64,000 bases of DNA from Lachnospiraceae bacterium. Its GTDB lineage: Bacteria; Bacillota; Clostridia; Lachnospirales; Lachnospiraceae. Positions 1 to 7,775 of the stretch are shown here, in pieces (the stretch's first letter is position 1; each line of letters starts with the position of its first letter). Made by a program: the position numbers and the translations under genes. The stretch covers positions 19,277-83,276 of the forward strand of contig JAILCX010000043.1 in the NCBI GenBank assembly GCA_024690205.1, in the 5' to 3' direction. Under the pieces are notes generated by a model. It was given only the letters and a program-made list of their open reading frames with translations. It was not told the origin of the DNA and ran no database searches.

Positions 1-33
1 AGTATCTTTGTAAGCGATAGTTTGGACAGGTGA
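1..33 (+). CDS. 3' end of an upstream gene, probably the ABC ATPase of the same transporter
   Basis: The first 33 bases read in frame 1 as ten codons (SIFVSDSLDR) and a TGA stop, four bases before the permease ATG. The tight spacing to a metal-type ABC permease suggests the tail of its ATP-binding subunit, but ten residues carry no diagnostic motif. The identity is inference from gene order only. Confidence 0.4.
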   Translation, partial: SIFVSDSLDR

Positions 34-37
34 TCAT

Positions 38-871
38 ATGTTAGATAAGATTTTTTTGTATATGCAGTATCCGTTTGTAAGATATGCACTCATAGTCGGA
101 GTGCTTATCGCACTTTGCTCATCACTGCTTGGCGTTACGCTGGTGCTTAAGAGGTTTTCGTTTATAGGAGACGGTCTTTCACACGTGGCTTTCGGTGCAA
201 TGGCTATAGCAACCGTGCTCAATCTTTCAAACAACATGCTGATAATAATGCCGGTAACCATTATATGCGCAGTGTTGCTTTTAAGAACCGGGCAGAACAC
301 AAAGATAAAAGGTGATGCGGCAATAGCGATGATATCGGTTGCGGCACTTGCGTTCGGTTATCTTATAATGAATGTTTTTTCGACTTCGGCAAATGTTTCG
401 GGAGATGTCTGTTCCACCCTGTTTGGTTCGACTTCGATCCTCACGCTTTCAAAGGTTGAGGTTTACCTTTGCATAATCCTTTCCGTTGCAGTTGTTTTTA
501 TCTTTGTTCTTTTTTACAACAGGATATTTGCAGTGACTTTTGATGAGAATTTTTCACGTGCGGTCGGAACGAATGCTGACGGATATAACCTCCTTGTGGC
601 TGTTGTTATAGCGATCATCATCGTACTTGCGATGAACCTTGTGGGATCACTGCTTATTTCCGCACTTGTCATATTCCCGGCTTTATCAGCGATGAGGATA
701 TTTAAAAGCTTTAAGTCGGTTACGGTTTTTTCAGCAGTATTTTCAGTGACATGCGCATTGCTTGGCATGATGATATCGATCCTTATGGGAACGCCGGTCG
801 GCTCGACGATAGTGGCTGTCGATGTTGCTGCATTTGCGATATGCGCGCTTGTGGGAGCAGTGGCTAAATGA
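38..871 (+). CDS. Zinc/manganese-type ABC transporter permease (ABC-3 family)
   Basis: This 277-residue protein is almost entirely hydrophobic, with about eight membrane segments, and matches the ZnuB/MntB/TroC permease pattern. It has a short cytoplasmic N-terminus, an early KRFSFIGDGLSHVAFG stretch (residues about 38-53; the family has S-H-x-x-x-G here), and a C-terminal G-T-P-V-G-S-T-I turn before the last helix. Length is usual for the family. It would form the membrane channel of an uptake system, with the ATPase presumably just upstream and off the window. The ATG is preceded by GGACAGG. The stop overlaps the next start as ATGA, so it is translationally coupled to the lipoprotein gene. 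Zinc is favoured over manganese because of that neighbour, but the substrate is not proven. Confidence 0.88.
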   Translation: MLDKIFLYMQYPFVRYALIVGVLIALCSSLLGVTLVLKRFSFIGDGLSHVAFGAMAIATVLNLSNNMLIIMPVTIICAVLLLRTGQNTKIKGDAAIAMISVAALAFGYLIMNVFSTSANVSGDVCSTLFGSTSILTLSKVEVYLCIILSVAVVFIFVLFYNRIFAVTFDENFSRAVGTNADGYNLLVAVVIAIIIVLAMNLVGSLLISALVIFPALSAMRIFKSFKSVTVFSAVFSVTCALLGMMISILMGTPVGSTIVAVDVAAFAICALVGAVAK

Positions 872-1497
872 AAACTCTAAAAAGAGGATTATTGATACTG
901 TCGGTTGCATCGTTACTTTTAACGGGATGCGGCAACGGATCTGATGTTTCCAAAAGAACTAAGAATTCAACCAAGAGCGTTGAAGATGTTCTTAATGAAG
1001 GAATGAATTCATCGGATGAAGCCGTTAAGGTTGAATCTCCTTCATCGGTTAACGAGATCGTAAAAGATGACACACAGGATGAGATTGTTCTTACTGCCGC
1101 AGATCTTTATGAAGAAGATCCTGTTGAAGAAGAGCTTCCCGTTGCAACGCCGGCCCCGGGAGTTGATGTTGACCTGACGGTTCTTTCAAGCACGATGGTC
1201 TATTCGGAGGTTTATAACATTGTTTCCCTTCCGGAGGAATACATCGGTAAAGTGATAAAGATGGAAGGTATCGCATCCACATATATCGATGAAGAAACCG
1301 GTGCGATATATTATGCATGTATCATTCAGGATGCAACAGCCTGCTGTGCACAGGGAATAGAATATATCTTAAGCGAAGATGAAACCTTACCCTATCCCGA
1401 AGACGGGGAGATAGTTACCGTCATAGGAGTGTTTGACACGTATCAGGAAGGCGAATATACATACTGTACGCTGAAAGATGCCAAACTAGTTGCCTGA
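868..1497 (+). CDS. Lipoprotein with C-terminal CC-motif (DUF1980-like) domain
   Basis: This 209-residue protein begins with a lipoprotein signal peptide (KRGLLILSVASLLLTGC, lipidated Cys about residue 21), followed by an acidic low-complexity linker to about residue 105. The C-terminal 100 residues form a compact beta-rich domain with a double cysteine in QDATACCAQG. A CC in a strand followed by E-I-V-T-V-I-G resembles the C-terminal domain of DUF1980/TIGR03943 proteins, which accompany COG0523 GTPases and zinc transporters. It overlaps the permease stop by four bases, so it is probably an accessory, possibly metal-binding, surface protein of that transporter. A similar CC domain is fused to the G3E GTPase at 57016-57948. 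Lipoprotein status is clear; the domain assignment is tentative. Confidence 0.75.
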   Translation: MKTLKRGLLILSVASLLLTGCGNGSDVSKRTKNSTKSVEDVLNEGMNSSDEAVKVESPSSVNEIVKDDTQDEIVLTAADLYEEDPVEEELPVATPAPGVDVDLTVLSSTMVYSEVYNIVSLPEEYIGKVIKMEGIASTYIDEETGAIYYACIIQDATACCAQGIEYILSEDETLPYPEDGEIVTVIGVFDTYQEGEYTYCTLKDAKLVA

Positions 1498-1520
1498 TAT
1501 ATCTTAAACATATGTGACTA

Positions 1521-1553
1521 AATATCCATGCTTACGGCATGGATATTTTTTGT
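1521..1553 (+). terminator. Rho-independent terminator after the metal-transporter operon
   Basis: A perfect 11-bp inverted repeat (AATATCCATGC at 1521-1531 and its complement at 1537-1547) with a five-base loop is followed by a T-rich tract. It lies 24 bases after the lipoprotein stop and separates that operon from the uronate genes. Confidence 0.85.
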
Positions 1554-1613
1554 TAAATAAGGTATGATTTTCTTGTCGGGTTTAAAGACCCATCATGTCT
1601 TAAGGAGGAAAAA

Positions 1614-2573
1614 ATGAACGATCTTCTCAGAAAAATCCATGACATTGGAATAGTGCCTGTCATCGCGATAGATGATGCCACAAAAGCGGTTCCGCTTGCA
1701 AAGGCTCTTTGCAAGGGAGGACTTTTGGCTGCGGAAATAACATTCAGGACCGCTGCCGCAGAGGATGCTATTAGGGCTATAGTAAAGGAAGTCCCTGAAA
1801 TGATAGTAGGAGCAGGAACTGTCCTTACAAAAGAACAGGCTGACAGAGCCATTGATGCCGGTGTCAGTTTCATAGTCAGCCCGGGCTTTAATCCCGAGGT
1901 TACAAAATATGTTCTTTCAAAGGGAGTATGCATGGTTCCCGGAACCGCAACAGCAGGTGAAATGGAACAGGCCATGGCTTTGGGACTTGATGCAGTCAAG
2001 TTTTTCCCTGCCGAACAAAACGGCGGAATAGATATGTTAAAAGCTCTTGCGGGTCCATATAAGAAGCTATACTGGATGCCAACGGGAGGAATAAATACAG
2101 ATAATCTTTCAAAATATATGAGTTTCCACCAGATACTTGCCTGCGGCGGAACGTGGATGGTCAAAAAGGATCTTATCGAAAATGAAAAGTGGGATGAGAT
2201 AACAGCCATATGCAAAGTTGCCGTAAGGAAGATGATGGGATTTGAGCTTCGCCACATCGGTATCAATGCATCTAGCGATCCTGAGGCCGAAAACCTTGCA
2301 AAGACGCTTTGCGCAATGTTCGATCTTGACCTTGATCCCAGAGACAAGAGCGTATTTGCTGGAACTGAGTTTGAGATCATGAAGCCGGGCGGAAAGGGAA
2401 CAAACGGACATATCGCCATTGCAACGAATAATGTTGACCGCGCTATCTATCACCTTCAAAGGAACGGTGTGACATTCGATGAATCAACAAGATCAACGGA
2501 CGAAAAGGGAACCAAGTTTATTTACTTAAACGGCGAGTTCGGCGGTTTTTGTCTGCATCTTATCAGAAAATAA
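1614..2573 (+). CDS. eda: KDPG/KHG aldolase fused to a C-terminal VOC (glyoxalase-like) domain
   Basis: Residues 1-205 are a class I 2-keto-3-deoxy-6-phosphogluconate aldolase, which cleaves KDPG to pyruvate and glyceraldehyde 3-phosphate in the cytoplasm. The catalytic Glu lies in EITFRT (E41), GAGTVLT is present, and the Schiff-base lysine is K129 in AVKFFPAEQNGG. Residues about 212-319 form an extra domain (FELRHIGINASSDPEAENL, then GHIAIATNNVDRAIYHL and GGFCLHLI) with the paired beta-alpha-beta pattern of VOC/glyoxalase proteins. Usual aldolases are about 205-215 residues, so the fusion explains the 319. AAGGAGG at 1602-1608 sets the ATG. It heads a run with KDG kinase and glucuronate isomerase, completing hexuronate breakdown. 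The role of the VOC domain is unknown; it may bind or epimerise a sugar acid. Confidence 0.93.
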   Translation: MNDLLRKIHDIGIVPVIAIDDATKAVPLAKALCKGGLLAAEITFRTAAAEDAIRAIVKEVPEMIVGAGTVLTKEQADRAIDAGVSFIVSPGFNPEVTKYVLSKGVCMVPGTATAGEMEQAMALGLDAVKFFPAEQNGGIDMLKALAGPYKKLYWMPTGGINTDNLSKYMSFHQILACGGTWMVKKDLIENEKWDEITAICKVAVRKMMGFELRHIGINASSDPEAENLAKTLCAMFDLDLDPRDKSVFAGTEFEIMKPGGKGTNGHIAIATNNVDRAIYHLQRNGVTFDESTRSTDEKGTKFIYLNGEFGGFCLHLIRK

Positions 2574-2595
2574 AACAATCTATAGGAGAACAAAA

Positions 2596-3618
2596 ATGGG
2601 TAAAGTTGTTACTTTCGGAGAGATAATGCTCCGTCTTGCACCTAACGGATATTACAGATTCTTTCAGGACGACCAGCTGCAGGCAACGTTCGGCGGCGGT
2701 GAAGCCAACGTATCGGTTTCGCTTGCAAATTATGGTGTCGATTCTGTTTATGTAACAAAGGTTCCCAAGCATGCGATAGGACAGGGAGCTGTCAACGTAT
2801 TAAGATCGTTTGGTGTTGACACAAGCCATATCGTACGCGGGGGCGACAGGATCGGAATCTACTATCTTGAAAAAGGTGCTTCACAAAGAGGAAGTGTATG
2901 TATATATGACAGAGCACATTCAGCAATCCAGGAAGCTTCACGCGATGATTTTGACTGGGATAAGATATTTGAAGGTGCCAAGTGGTTCCATTTTACGGGC
3001 ATAACACCTGCCCTTGGAAAGAACCTTGTTGAAATATGTCTTGATGCATGTAAGGCCGCAAAGGCAAAGGGCGTTAAGATTAGCTGTGATCTTAACTACA
3101 GAGGAAAACTTTGGACAAGGGAAGAAGCAAGGGAAGCAATGACAAAGCTTTGTGAATACGTTGATGTCTGCATATCAAACGAAGAAGATGCAAAGGATGT
3201 ATTCGGCATCGAAGCGGAAGGCTCGGATATTACCGGAGGAAAGCTTAATACCGACGGATATAAATCGGTAGCCAAGCAACTTGCAGACAGATTCGGTTTT
3301 GAAAAGGTTGCGATCACACTGCGTACCTCAATATCGGCTAACGATAATGACTGGCAGGGAATGCTTTTTGACGGCAAAGACTACTGCTTTTCAAAGCAGT
3401 ATCATCTCCATATAGTAGACAGAGTCGGTGGAGGAGACAGCTTCGGAGGCGGACTCATCTATGCTCTTTTAAATAACTATTCCACGCAGGATGCGATCGA
3501 ATTTGCGGTTGCCGCATCAGCGCTTAAGCATTCAATAGAAGGTGACTTTAACAGAGTGAGTGTCGATGAAGTTAAAAAGCTTGCCGGCGGAGATGCATCC
3601 GGAAGAGTTCAAAGATAG
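2596..3618 (+). CDS. kdgK: 2-keto-3-deoxygluconate kinase (PfkB family)
   Basis: This 340-residue PfkB-family sugar kinase starts MGKVVTFGEIMLRLAP, typical of KDG kinases, and has the glycine-rich substrate motif GGGEANVSVSLA. The second PfkB signature, DRVGGGDSFGGGLIYAL (about residues 275-291), contains the catalytic Asp and anion hole. It would phosphorylate 2-keto-3-deoxygluconate with ATP to KDPG, the substrate of the aldolase encoded 22 bases upstream. TAGGAGA precedes the ATG. Pathway context supports the KDG kinase call strongly over a generic ribokinase or fructokinase. Confidence 0.92.
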   Translation: MGKVVTFGEIMLRLAPNGYYRFFQDDQLQATFGGGEANVSVSLANYGVDSVYVTKVPKHAIGQGAVNVLRSFGVDTSHIVRGGDRIGIYYLEKGASQRGSVCIYDRAHSAIQEASRDDFDWDKIFEGAKWFHFTGITPALGKNLVEICLDACKAAKAKGVKISCDLNYRGKLWTREEAREAMTKLCEYVDVCISNEEDAKDVFGIEAEGSDITGGKLNTDGYKSVAKQLADRFGFEKVAITLRTSISANDNDWQGMLFDGKDYCFSKQYHLHIVDRVGGGDSFGGGLIYALLNNYSTQDAIEFAVAASALKHSIEGDFNRVSVDEVKKLAGGDASGRVQR

Positions 3619-3630
3619 GTTGGGAGCATA

Positions 3631-5064
3631 ATGAAAAAGTTTCTTGACGATGATTTTATCCTTGAAAACGATACCGCAAAACATCTTTTCCACGACTTTT
3701 GCGAAGATCTTCCGATCATAGATTATCATTGCCATTTGTCTGCAAAGGAAATATATGAAGACAAAAGATTTGATAATATCGGGGATATCTGGTTTGGTGG
3801 ATCTCAGGATGACGGGAGCATGGCCGGAGACCATTATAAATGGAGACTCATGCGTTCAAACGGCATAAGCGAAGACCTTGTGACCGGAAGGAGCAACGAG
3901 CTTTTACGTTTCAAAAAGTTTGCCGAAGCATTAAGCCTTGCCATCGGAAATCCCATGTACCACTGGTGTCATCTTGAACTGAAGAAGTATTTTGGGATCG
4001 ATGAGCCGTTAAATCCTTCAAATGCCGAAAGGATATACGAAAAATGTAATTCACTTTTAAAAAATGATCCTGATCTTTCGGTAAGAGGTCTTATAAAGAA
4101 AAGCAATGTAGCCTATATCGGTACGACCGATGACCCGACAGATGACCTTAAATATCATAAACTTATAGCAGAAGATAAGAGCATTGATTTTTTGGTACGT
4201 CCATCCTTCAGGCCTGATAAGGCTGTAAACATACATAAGGATGGATTCAAAGAGTATATCGCCCTTCTGGCAAAGAGTGTCGGCAAAGACAGCCTTGAAA
4301 ACACATCGGAGGTCATAGACGCTCTCATAAATCGACTTGAATATTTTGTATCATGTGGCTGCGTTGCATCGGACCATGGTCTTGACTATGTTCCGTTCAG
4401 GATCGTCTCTTTTGATGAGTGCGATAAGACCTTTAACAAGGCAATGAACGGCGAAAAGATAAGCATGGATGAAGCTGAAGGCTATATGACCACGGTGCTT
4501 CTTGCTCTAGGCAGAAAATACAGTGAACTTAACATAGCAATGGAGATTCACTACTCGTGTTTAAGGAACGTCAATGAACGTAAGTTTAAAGAGCTTGGCC
4601 CCGATACGGGATATGATGTGATCGGCCAGAACAGCTGCGGGGATAATCTGTCGTTATTACTTTCAAAACTTGACAGCACGAATGAACTGCCAAAGACCAT
4701 GATCTTTTCACTTTACCCTTCGGATAATGCACAGATAGATACGCTTATCGGTGCATTCCAGTCGGATGAAGTTCCTGGCAAGATACAGCACGGTCCTGCC
4801 TGGTGGTTCAATGATTCAAAAAGCGGAATGGAAGATCAGATGAGATCGTTGGCAAGTCTCGGAATACTTGGAAATTTCATCGGGATGCTTACCGATTCAA
4901 GATCTTTTCTTTCTTATACAAGACACGATTATTTCAGGCGCATTATGTGCAACCTTATCGGTAAATGGGTAGAAAACGGTGAATACCCCTGCGATGAGGA
5001 AGCACTTAAAAAGATAGTAACGGGTATTTCGTATTATAATGCGAAACGTTATTTCGGCATTTAA
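3631..5064 (+). CDS. uxaC: Glucuronate (uronate) isomerase
   Basis: This 477-residue protein is full length for UxaC, which converts D-glucuronate to D-fructuronate or D-galacturonate to D-tagaturonate. The metal-binding DYHCHLSAKEIYED motif is near residue 31, followed by IGDIWFGG, the DDPTDDLKYH loop, a central CVASDHGLDY, and GPAWWFNDSKSGM near the C-terminus, all characteristic of this amidohydrolase-fold family. It lies 12 bases after kdgK. Oxidoreductases and dehydratases that link it to KDG (UxuAB or UxaAB) are not in the window, so the pathway must be completed elsewhere. Confidence 0.95.
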   Translation: MKKFLDDDFILENDTAKHLFHDFCEDLPIIDYHCHLSAKEIYEDKRFDNIGDIWFGGSQDDGSMAGDHYKWRLMRSNGISEDLVTGRSNELLRFKKFAEALSLAIGNPMYHWCHLELKKYFGIDEPLNPSNAERIYEKCNSLLKNDPDLSVRGLIKKSNVAYIGTTDDPTDDLKYHKLIAEDKSIDFLVRPSFRPDKAVNIHKDGFKEYIALLAKSVGKDSLENTSEVIDALINRLEYFVSCGCVASDHGLDYVPFRIVSFDECDKTFNKAMNGEKISMDEAEGYMTTVLLALGRKYSELNIAMEIHYSCLRNVNERKFKELGPDTGYDVIGQNSCGDNLSLLLSKLDSTNELPKTMIFSLYPSDNAQIDTLIGAFQSDEVPGKIQHGPAWWFNDSKSGMEDQMRSLASLGILGNFIGMLTDSRSFLSYTRHDYFRRIMCNLIGKWVENGEYPCDEEALKKIVTGISYYNAKRYFGI

Positions 5065-5079
5065 TAAGGGGGACAGATT

Positions 5080-5709
5080 ATGCATGAAATGACTGTAAAA
5101 AGAAACGAACTTCTTGCGCAAAAGACCATAAAAGGTCTTAAGTCAAGGAACATGACGGGGTACTATGCTTCAAGTAAGGAAGAGGCATTAAAGATTGCCC
5201 TTGATCTTATTCCGGAAGGATCATCCGTTACGATGGGCGGAGCAATGAGCGCACATGAGATCGGACTTGTCGATAAGCTTAAAAGCGGCAATTACGAATT
5301 CATTGACAGGGATGCATACGAAGATAAAAGGGCCGCAATGCTGGCAGCATACGATGCGGACTTTTTCCTTTCAAGTGCAAATGCAATGACGGATGACGGT
5401 ATTCTTGTTAATATCGACGGAAATTCAAACCGTGTTTCCGCAATAGCACAGGGGCCTAAGAAGGTCATATTTATAGTCGGTATGAACAAGGTGTGCCCTG
5501 ATGTTGATTCTGCCATGAAAAGAGCAAGAAATGTAGCAGCTCCGACCAACGCTCAAAGATTCGGTCTTTCGACTCCCTGTACCGAAATTGGAACCTGTAT
5601 GAACTGTAAATCTCCTGACACTATTTGCTGTCAGATCCTTATCACACGCTATTCCCGCCACCAGGAACGCATACATGTGATCCTCGTAAATGACAATCTG
5701 GGCTTCTGA
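5080..5709 (+). CDS. LUD domain protein (DUF162 / LutC-like)
   Basis: This 209-residue LUD-domain protein has a nucleotide/CoA-transferase-like fold; relatives include the LutC subunit of lactate utilisation. It shows the family block GSSVTMGGAMSAHEIGL (about residues 48-64) and the core DADFFLSSANAMTDDGILVN. The C-terminal part has a cysteine cluster, PCTEIGTCMNCKSPDTICC (four spaced cysteines then CC), which could bind a metal or Fe-S group but is not a standard ferredoxin motif. It is the last gene before the operator region, 15 bases after uxaC with a GGGGGA site. Function in uronate metabolism is unknown; the association is by position. Confidence 0.82.
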   Translation: MHEMTVKRNELLAQKTIKGLKSRNMTGYYASSKEEALKIALDLIPEGSSVTMGGAMSAHEIGLVDKLKSGNYEFIDRDAYEDKRAAMLAAYDADFFLSSANAMTDDGILVNIDGNSNRVSAIAQGPKKVIFIVGMNKVCPDVDSAMKRARNVAAPTNAQRFGLSTPCTEIGTCMNCKSPDTICCQILITRYSRHQERIHVILVNDNLGF

Positions 5710-5711
5710 TC

Positions 5712-5725
5712 GTAAAACGTTTTAC
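5712..5725. promoter_or_regulatory. LacI-family operator, site 1
   Basis: A perfect 14-bp palindrome, GTAAAACGTTTTAC, with the central CG typical of LacI/GalR-family (and CcpA cre) sites. It starts three bases after the LUD gene stop and is 79 bp (centre to centre) upstream of site 2, so it is a likely auxiliary operator. Confidence 0.75.
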
Positions 5726-5777
5726 CAAAGTTAGCAACAATTGATAAAAAATATTGTTAGATGAGCAATATTTCGTG

Positions 5778-5807
5778 TTGACCTAATTTGGTAAAACGTT
5801 TTATAAT
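5778..5807 (+). promoter_or_regulatory. Sigma-A promoter of the ABC transporter operon
   Basis: TTGACC (5778-5783) and TATAAT (5802-5807) are separated by 18 bp. Operator site 2 sits exactly between and over the -10 element, so bound repressor would exclude RNA polymerase. Confidence 0.8.
5790..5805. promoter_or_regulatory. LacI-family operator, site 2 (inside the promoter)
   Basis: GGTAAAACGTTTTATA has a perfect 10-bp core dyad and matches site 1 except at one flank. It lies in the spacer and -10 of the promoter at 5778-5807. No LacI-type regulator gene is in the window. Confidence 0.78.
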
Positions 5808-5816
5808 GTCATCATA

Positions 5817-5831
5817 GGAAAACGTTTTACC
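5817..5831. promoter_or_regulatory. LacI-family operator, site 3
   Basis: GGAAAACGTTTTACC lies about 10 bp after the -10 element, with its centre 26 bp from site 2. It would cover the initial transcribed region. It has one mismatch in the outer arms relative to site 1. Confidence 0.72.
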
Positions 5832-5869
5832 AATGTTTTGCTTAAACGGGTTACATTTCGGGGGGTTAC

Positions 5870-6778
5870 ATGAACAAAAGGAAGATCAGAGGTTATAGGG
5901 AGTTCCTATATATCGTACCTTTTCTTATTCTCGTAGGCATTTTCTCTTACTATCCGCTTTACGGATGGGTTTACGCATTCTTTGATTACAAACCGCCATT
6001 TCCGCTGTCAAAGGAAACCTTTGTCGGCTTTAAATGGTTCTCATATATGATAGACAACGACATCAAGAGAAAGCAGCTTGGTCAGGTTCTTATGAACACA
6101 TTCGCAGTCAGCGGATTGAGCATGCTCTTTTCGTGGTTCCCGATGATCTTTGCCGTATTTCTTAATGAGATCAAGTGCAAGCCCTACAGGAAATTCGTTC
6201 AGACAGCTACAACGCTCCCGAATTTCATAAGCTGGGTGCTTGTTTATTCCATTGCATTCTGCGTATTTAACAGCACGGGTGTTGTTAACTCGATTCTTAC
6301 CGATCTCGGTGTCATCTCAAAGCCCATAATGTTCCTTCAGTCTTCAGAACATATCTGGTTTAAGATGTGGTTGTGGCTTACATGGAAGAATGCCGGATGG
6401 GCAGCGATCATGTATATAGCTGCGATATCTGGTATCGATGAGGAGCTGTATGAAGCAGCAAGGGTTGACGGTGCCAACAGGATACAGATCATTTTCCACA
6501 TAACGATCCCTTCGATCCTGCCTACATATTTTGTATTGCTTTTCCTCAATATAGCAAACTTCCTTTCAAACGGAATGGAGCAGTTCTTCGTGTTCCAGAA
6601 CAATTTCAACAGACAGACCATCGAGGTTTTGGACCTTTATGTATATAACCTTGCAATGGGTGCCGGAGGATATTCGTTATCGACCGCCATCGGAATTTTA
6701 AAGAGTGTGGTCAGCATCATATTGCTTTGTGTGACTAACGGTATATCGAAACTTACAAGAGGGGAGGGATTCATCTGA
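5870..6778 (+). CDS. Sugar ABC transporter permease (LplB-type)
   Basis: This 302-residue inner membrane protein has six predicted membrane segments, the first about residues 13-33 (YIVPFLILVGIFSYYPLYG). The cytoplasmic EAA loop, YEAARVDGANRIQIIFHITI (about residues 194-213), docks the ATPase subunit. It belongs to the MalF-like LplB/YteP group that imports oligosaccharides from plant polymers. It is the first gene after the triple-operator promoter and overlaps the next permease by one base (TGATG). No ATPase gene accompanies the operon, which is usual for this group since a shared MsmX-type ATPase is encoded elsewhere. Confidence 0.92.
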   Translation: MNKRKIRGYREFLYIVPFLILVGIFSYYPLYGWVYAFFDYKPPFPLSKETFVGFKWFSYMIDNDIKRKQLGQVLMNTFAVSGLSMLFSWFPMIFAVFLNEIKCKPYRKFVQTATTLPNFISWVLVYSIAFCVFNSTGVVNSILTDLGVISKPIMFLQSSEHIWFKMWLWLTWKNAGWAAIMYIAAISGIDEELYEAARVDGANRIQIIFHITIPSILPTYFVLLFLNIANFLSNGMEQFFVFQNNFNRQTIEVLDLYVYNLAMGAGGYSLSTAIGILKSVVSIILLCVTNGISKLTRGEGFI

Positions 6779-7701
6779 TGAGCGATAAAGTTAAAAGAAC
6801 CAGAAGAAGAGTCGACCCGGCAGACAGGATTCTTTCCGTACTTACATATTTGATATATACGTTCTTTACATTTGTTTGTGTATATCCTTTCTATTACATA
6901 TTTATCAATACGATAAGTTCAAACGAACTGAGTCAGAGAGGAAAGATCACATTCTGGCCCAGGGAACTTCATCTTACGAACTATGTTAATGTATCACACA
7001 TTCCCGCACTCCTGGATGCTTTCAGCGTGTCTTTGAGAAGAACGGTTGTAGGTACATTGTTTACGGTTGCAACATCAGCTTTCCTCGGATACATGTTCAC
7101 GAGAGAAACCATGTGGAAGAGAAAGATCTGGTACAGATTTGTGGTTGCCACGATGTACTTTAATGCAGGTATCATCCCCTGGTTCATCACAATGAAAAAC
7201 CTGGGACTATATAACAATTTCTGGGTATATATACTTCCCACGGCCGTTGCACCTTTCTATATCGTACTTTGTAAAACATTCGTTGAGTCGATACCGAAGG
7301 AACTTACCGATGCGGCAGAGATCGATGGGGCAGGGACGTTAAGAACATTTGTAAGCATCATCCTTCCCGTTATTAAGCCCATTCTTGCTACGGTAGCTAT
7401 CTTTACGGCTGTTGCACAGTGGAACTCATTTCAGGATACTTTGCTCCTTGTTACGGATCAGAAGTTATATACGCTGCAGTTTACGCTTTATAACTATATA
7501 AACCAGGCAAGTTCACTTAAGTCACTTGTAAACAACGCGACAAACTCTTCATCCATGGCAGCGAGCCTTGCCCATGCGGCAAATGCAACCTCGATAAGGA
7601 TGACCGTTACCATAGTCGTTGTATTCCCAATCATACTTGTTTACCCGATATTCCAGAGGTTCTTCGTAAAGGGTATCATGATCGGAGCAGTAAAAGGTTA
7701 A
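6778..7701 (+). CDS. Sugar ABC transporter permease (YtcP/LplC-type)
   Basis: This 307-residue MalG-like permease is the partner of the preceding gene. It has a basic cytoplasmic N-terminus (KVKRTRRRVDPADR), six membrane segments and the EAA loop LTDAAEIDGAGTLRTF (about residues 178-193). The C-terminus PIFQRFFVKGIMIGAVKG is the conserved end of this family. The insert rich in Asn/Ser/Ala (about residues 243-272) before the last helix is typical of the YtcP branch. The start codon overlaps the LplB-type stop, implying coupled translation and a heterodimeric channel. Confidence 0.92.
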   Translation: MSDKVKRTRRRVDPADRILSVLTYLIYTFFTFVCVYPFYYIFINTISSNELSQRGKITFWPRELHLTNYVNVSHIPALLDAFSVSLRRTVVGTLFTVATSAFLGYMFTRETMWKRKIWYRFVVATMYFNAGIIPWFITMKNLGLYNNFWVYILPTAVAPFYIVLCKTFVESIPKELTDAAEIDGAGTLRTFVSIILPVIKPILATVAIFTAVAQWNSFQDTLLLVTDQKLYTLQFTLYNYINQASSLKSLVNNATNSSSMAASLAHAANATSIRMTVTIVVVFPIILVYPIFQRFFVKGIMIGAVKG

Positions 7702-7704
7702 CTT

Positions 7705-7725
7705 CAGTTATTTACTAAATAACTG
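7705..7725. other. Intergenic hairpin between permease and binding-protein genes
   Basis: CAGTTATTT, a three-base loop, and AAATAACTG form a perfect 9-bp stem directly after the permease stop. There is no U-tract, so it is more likely a processing or mRNA-stability element that raises the level of the downstream binding-protein message than a terminator. Confidence 0.5.
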
Positions 7726-7775
7726 TTATGAAGACATAAGTCTTTATATGTTAAAAAAAATAGGGAGGTAGAAAC

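Noticed and set aside
1553..2419. Long open frame (288 codons) on the minus strand
   Set aside because: It lies opposite the KDPG aldolase gene, has no family motifs or ribosome site, and is explained by the codon bias of the true gene.
5712..5831. Plain CcpA cre sites
   Set aside because: Three copies arranged over one promoter and the flanking G/C suggest a dedicated LacI-type regulator; a CcpA role remains possible and is noted in the finding.
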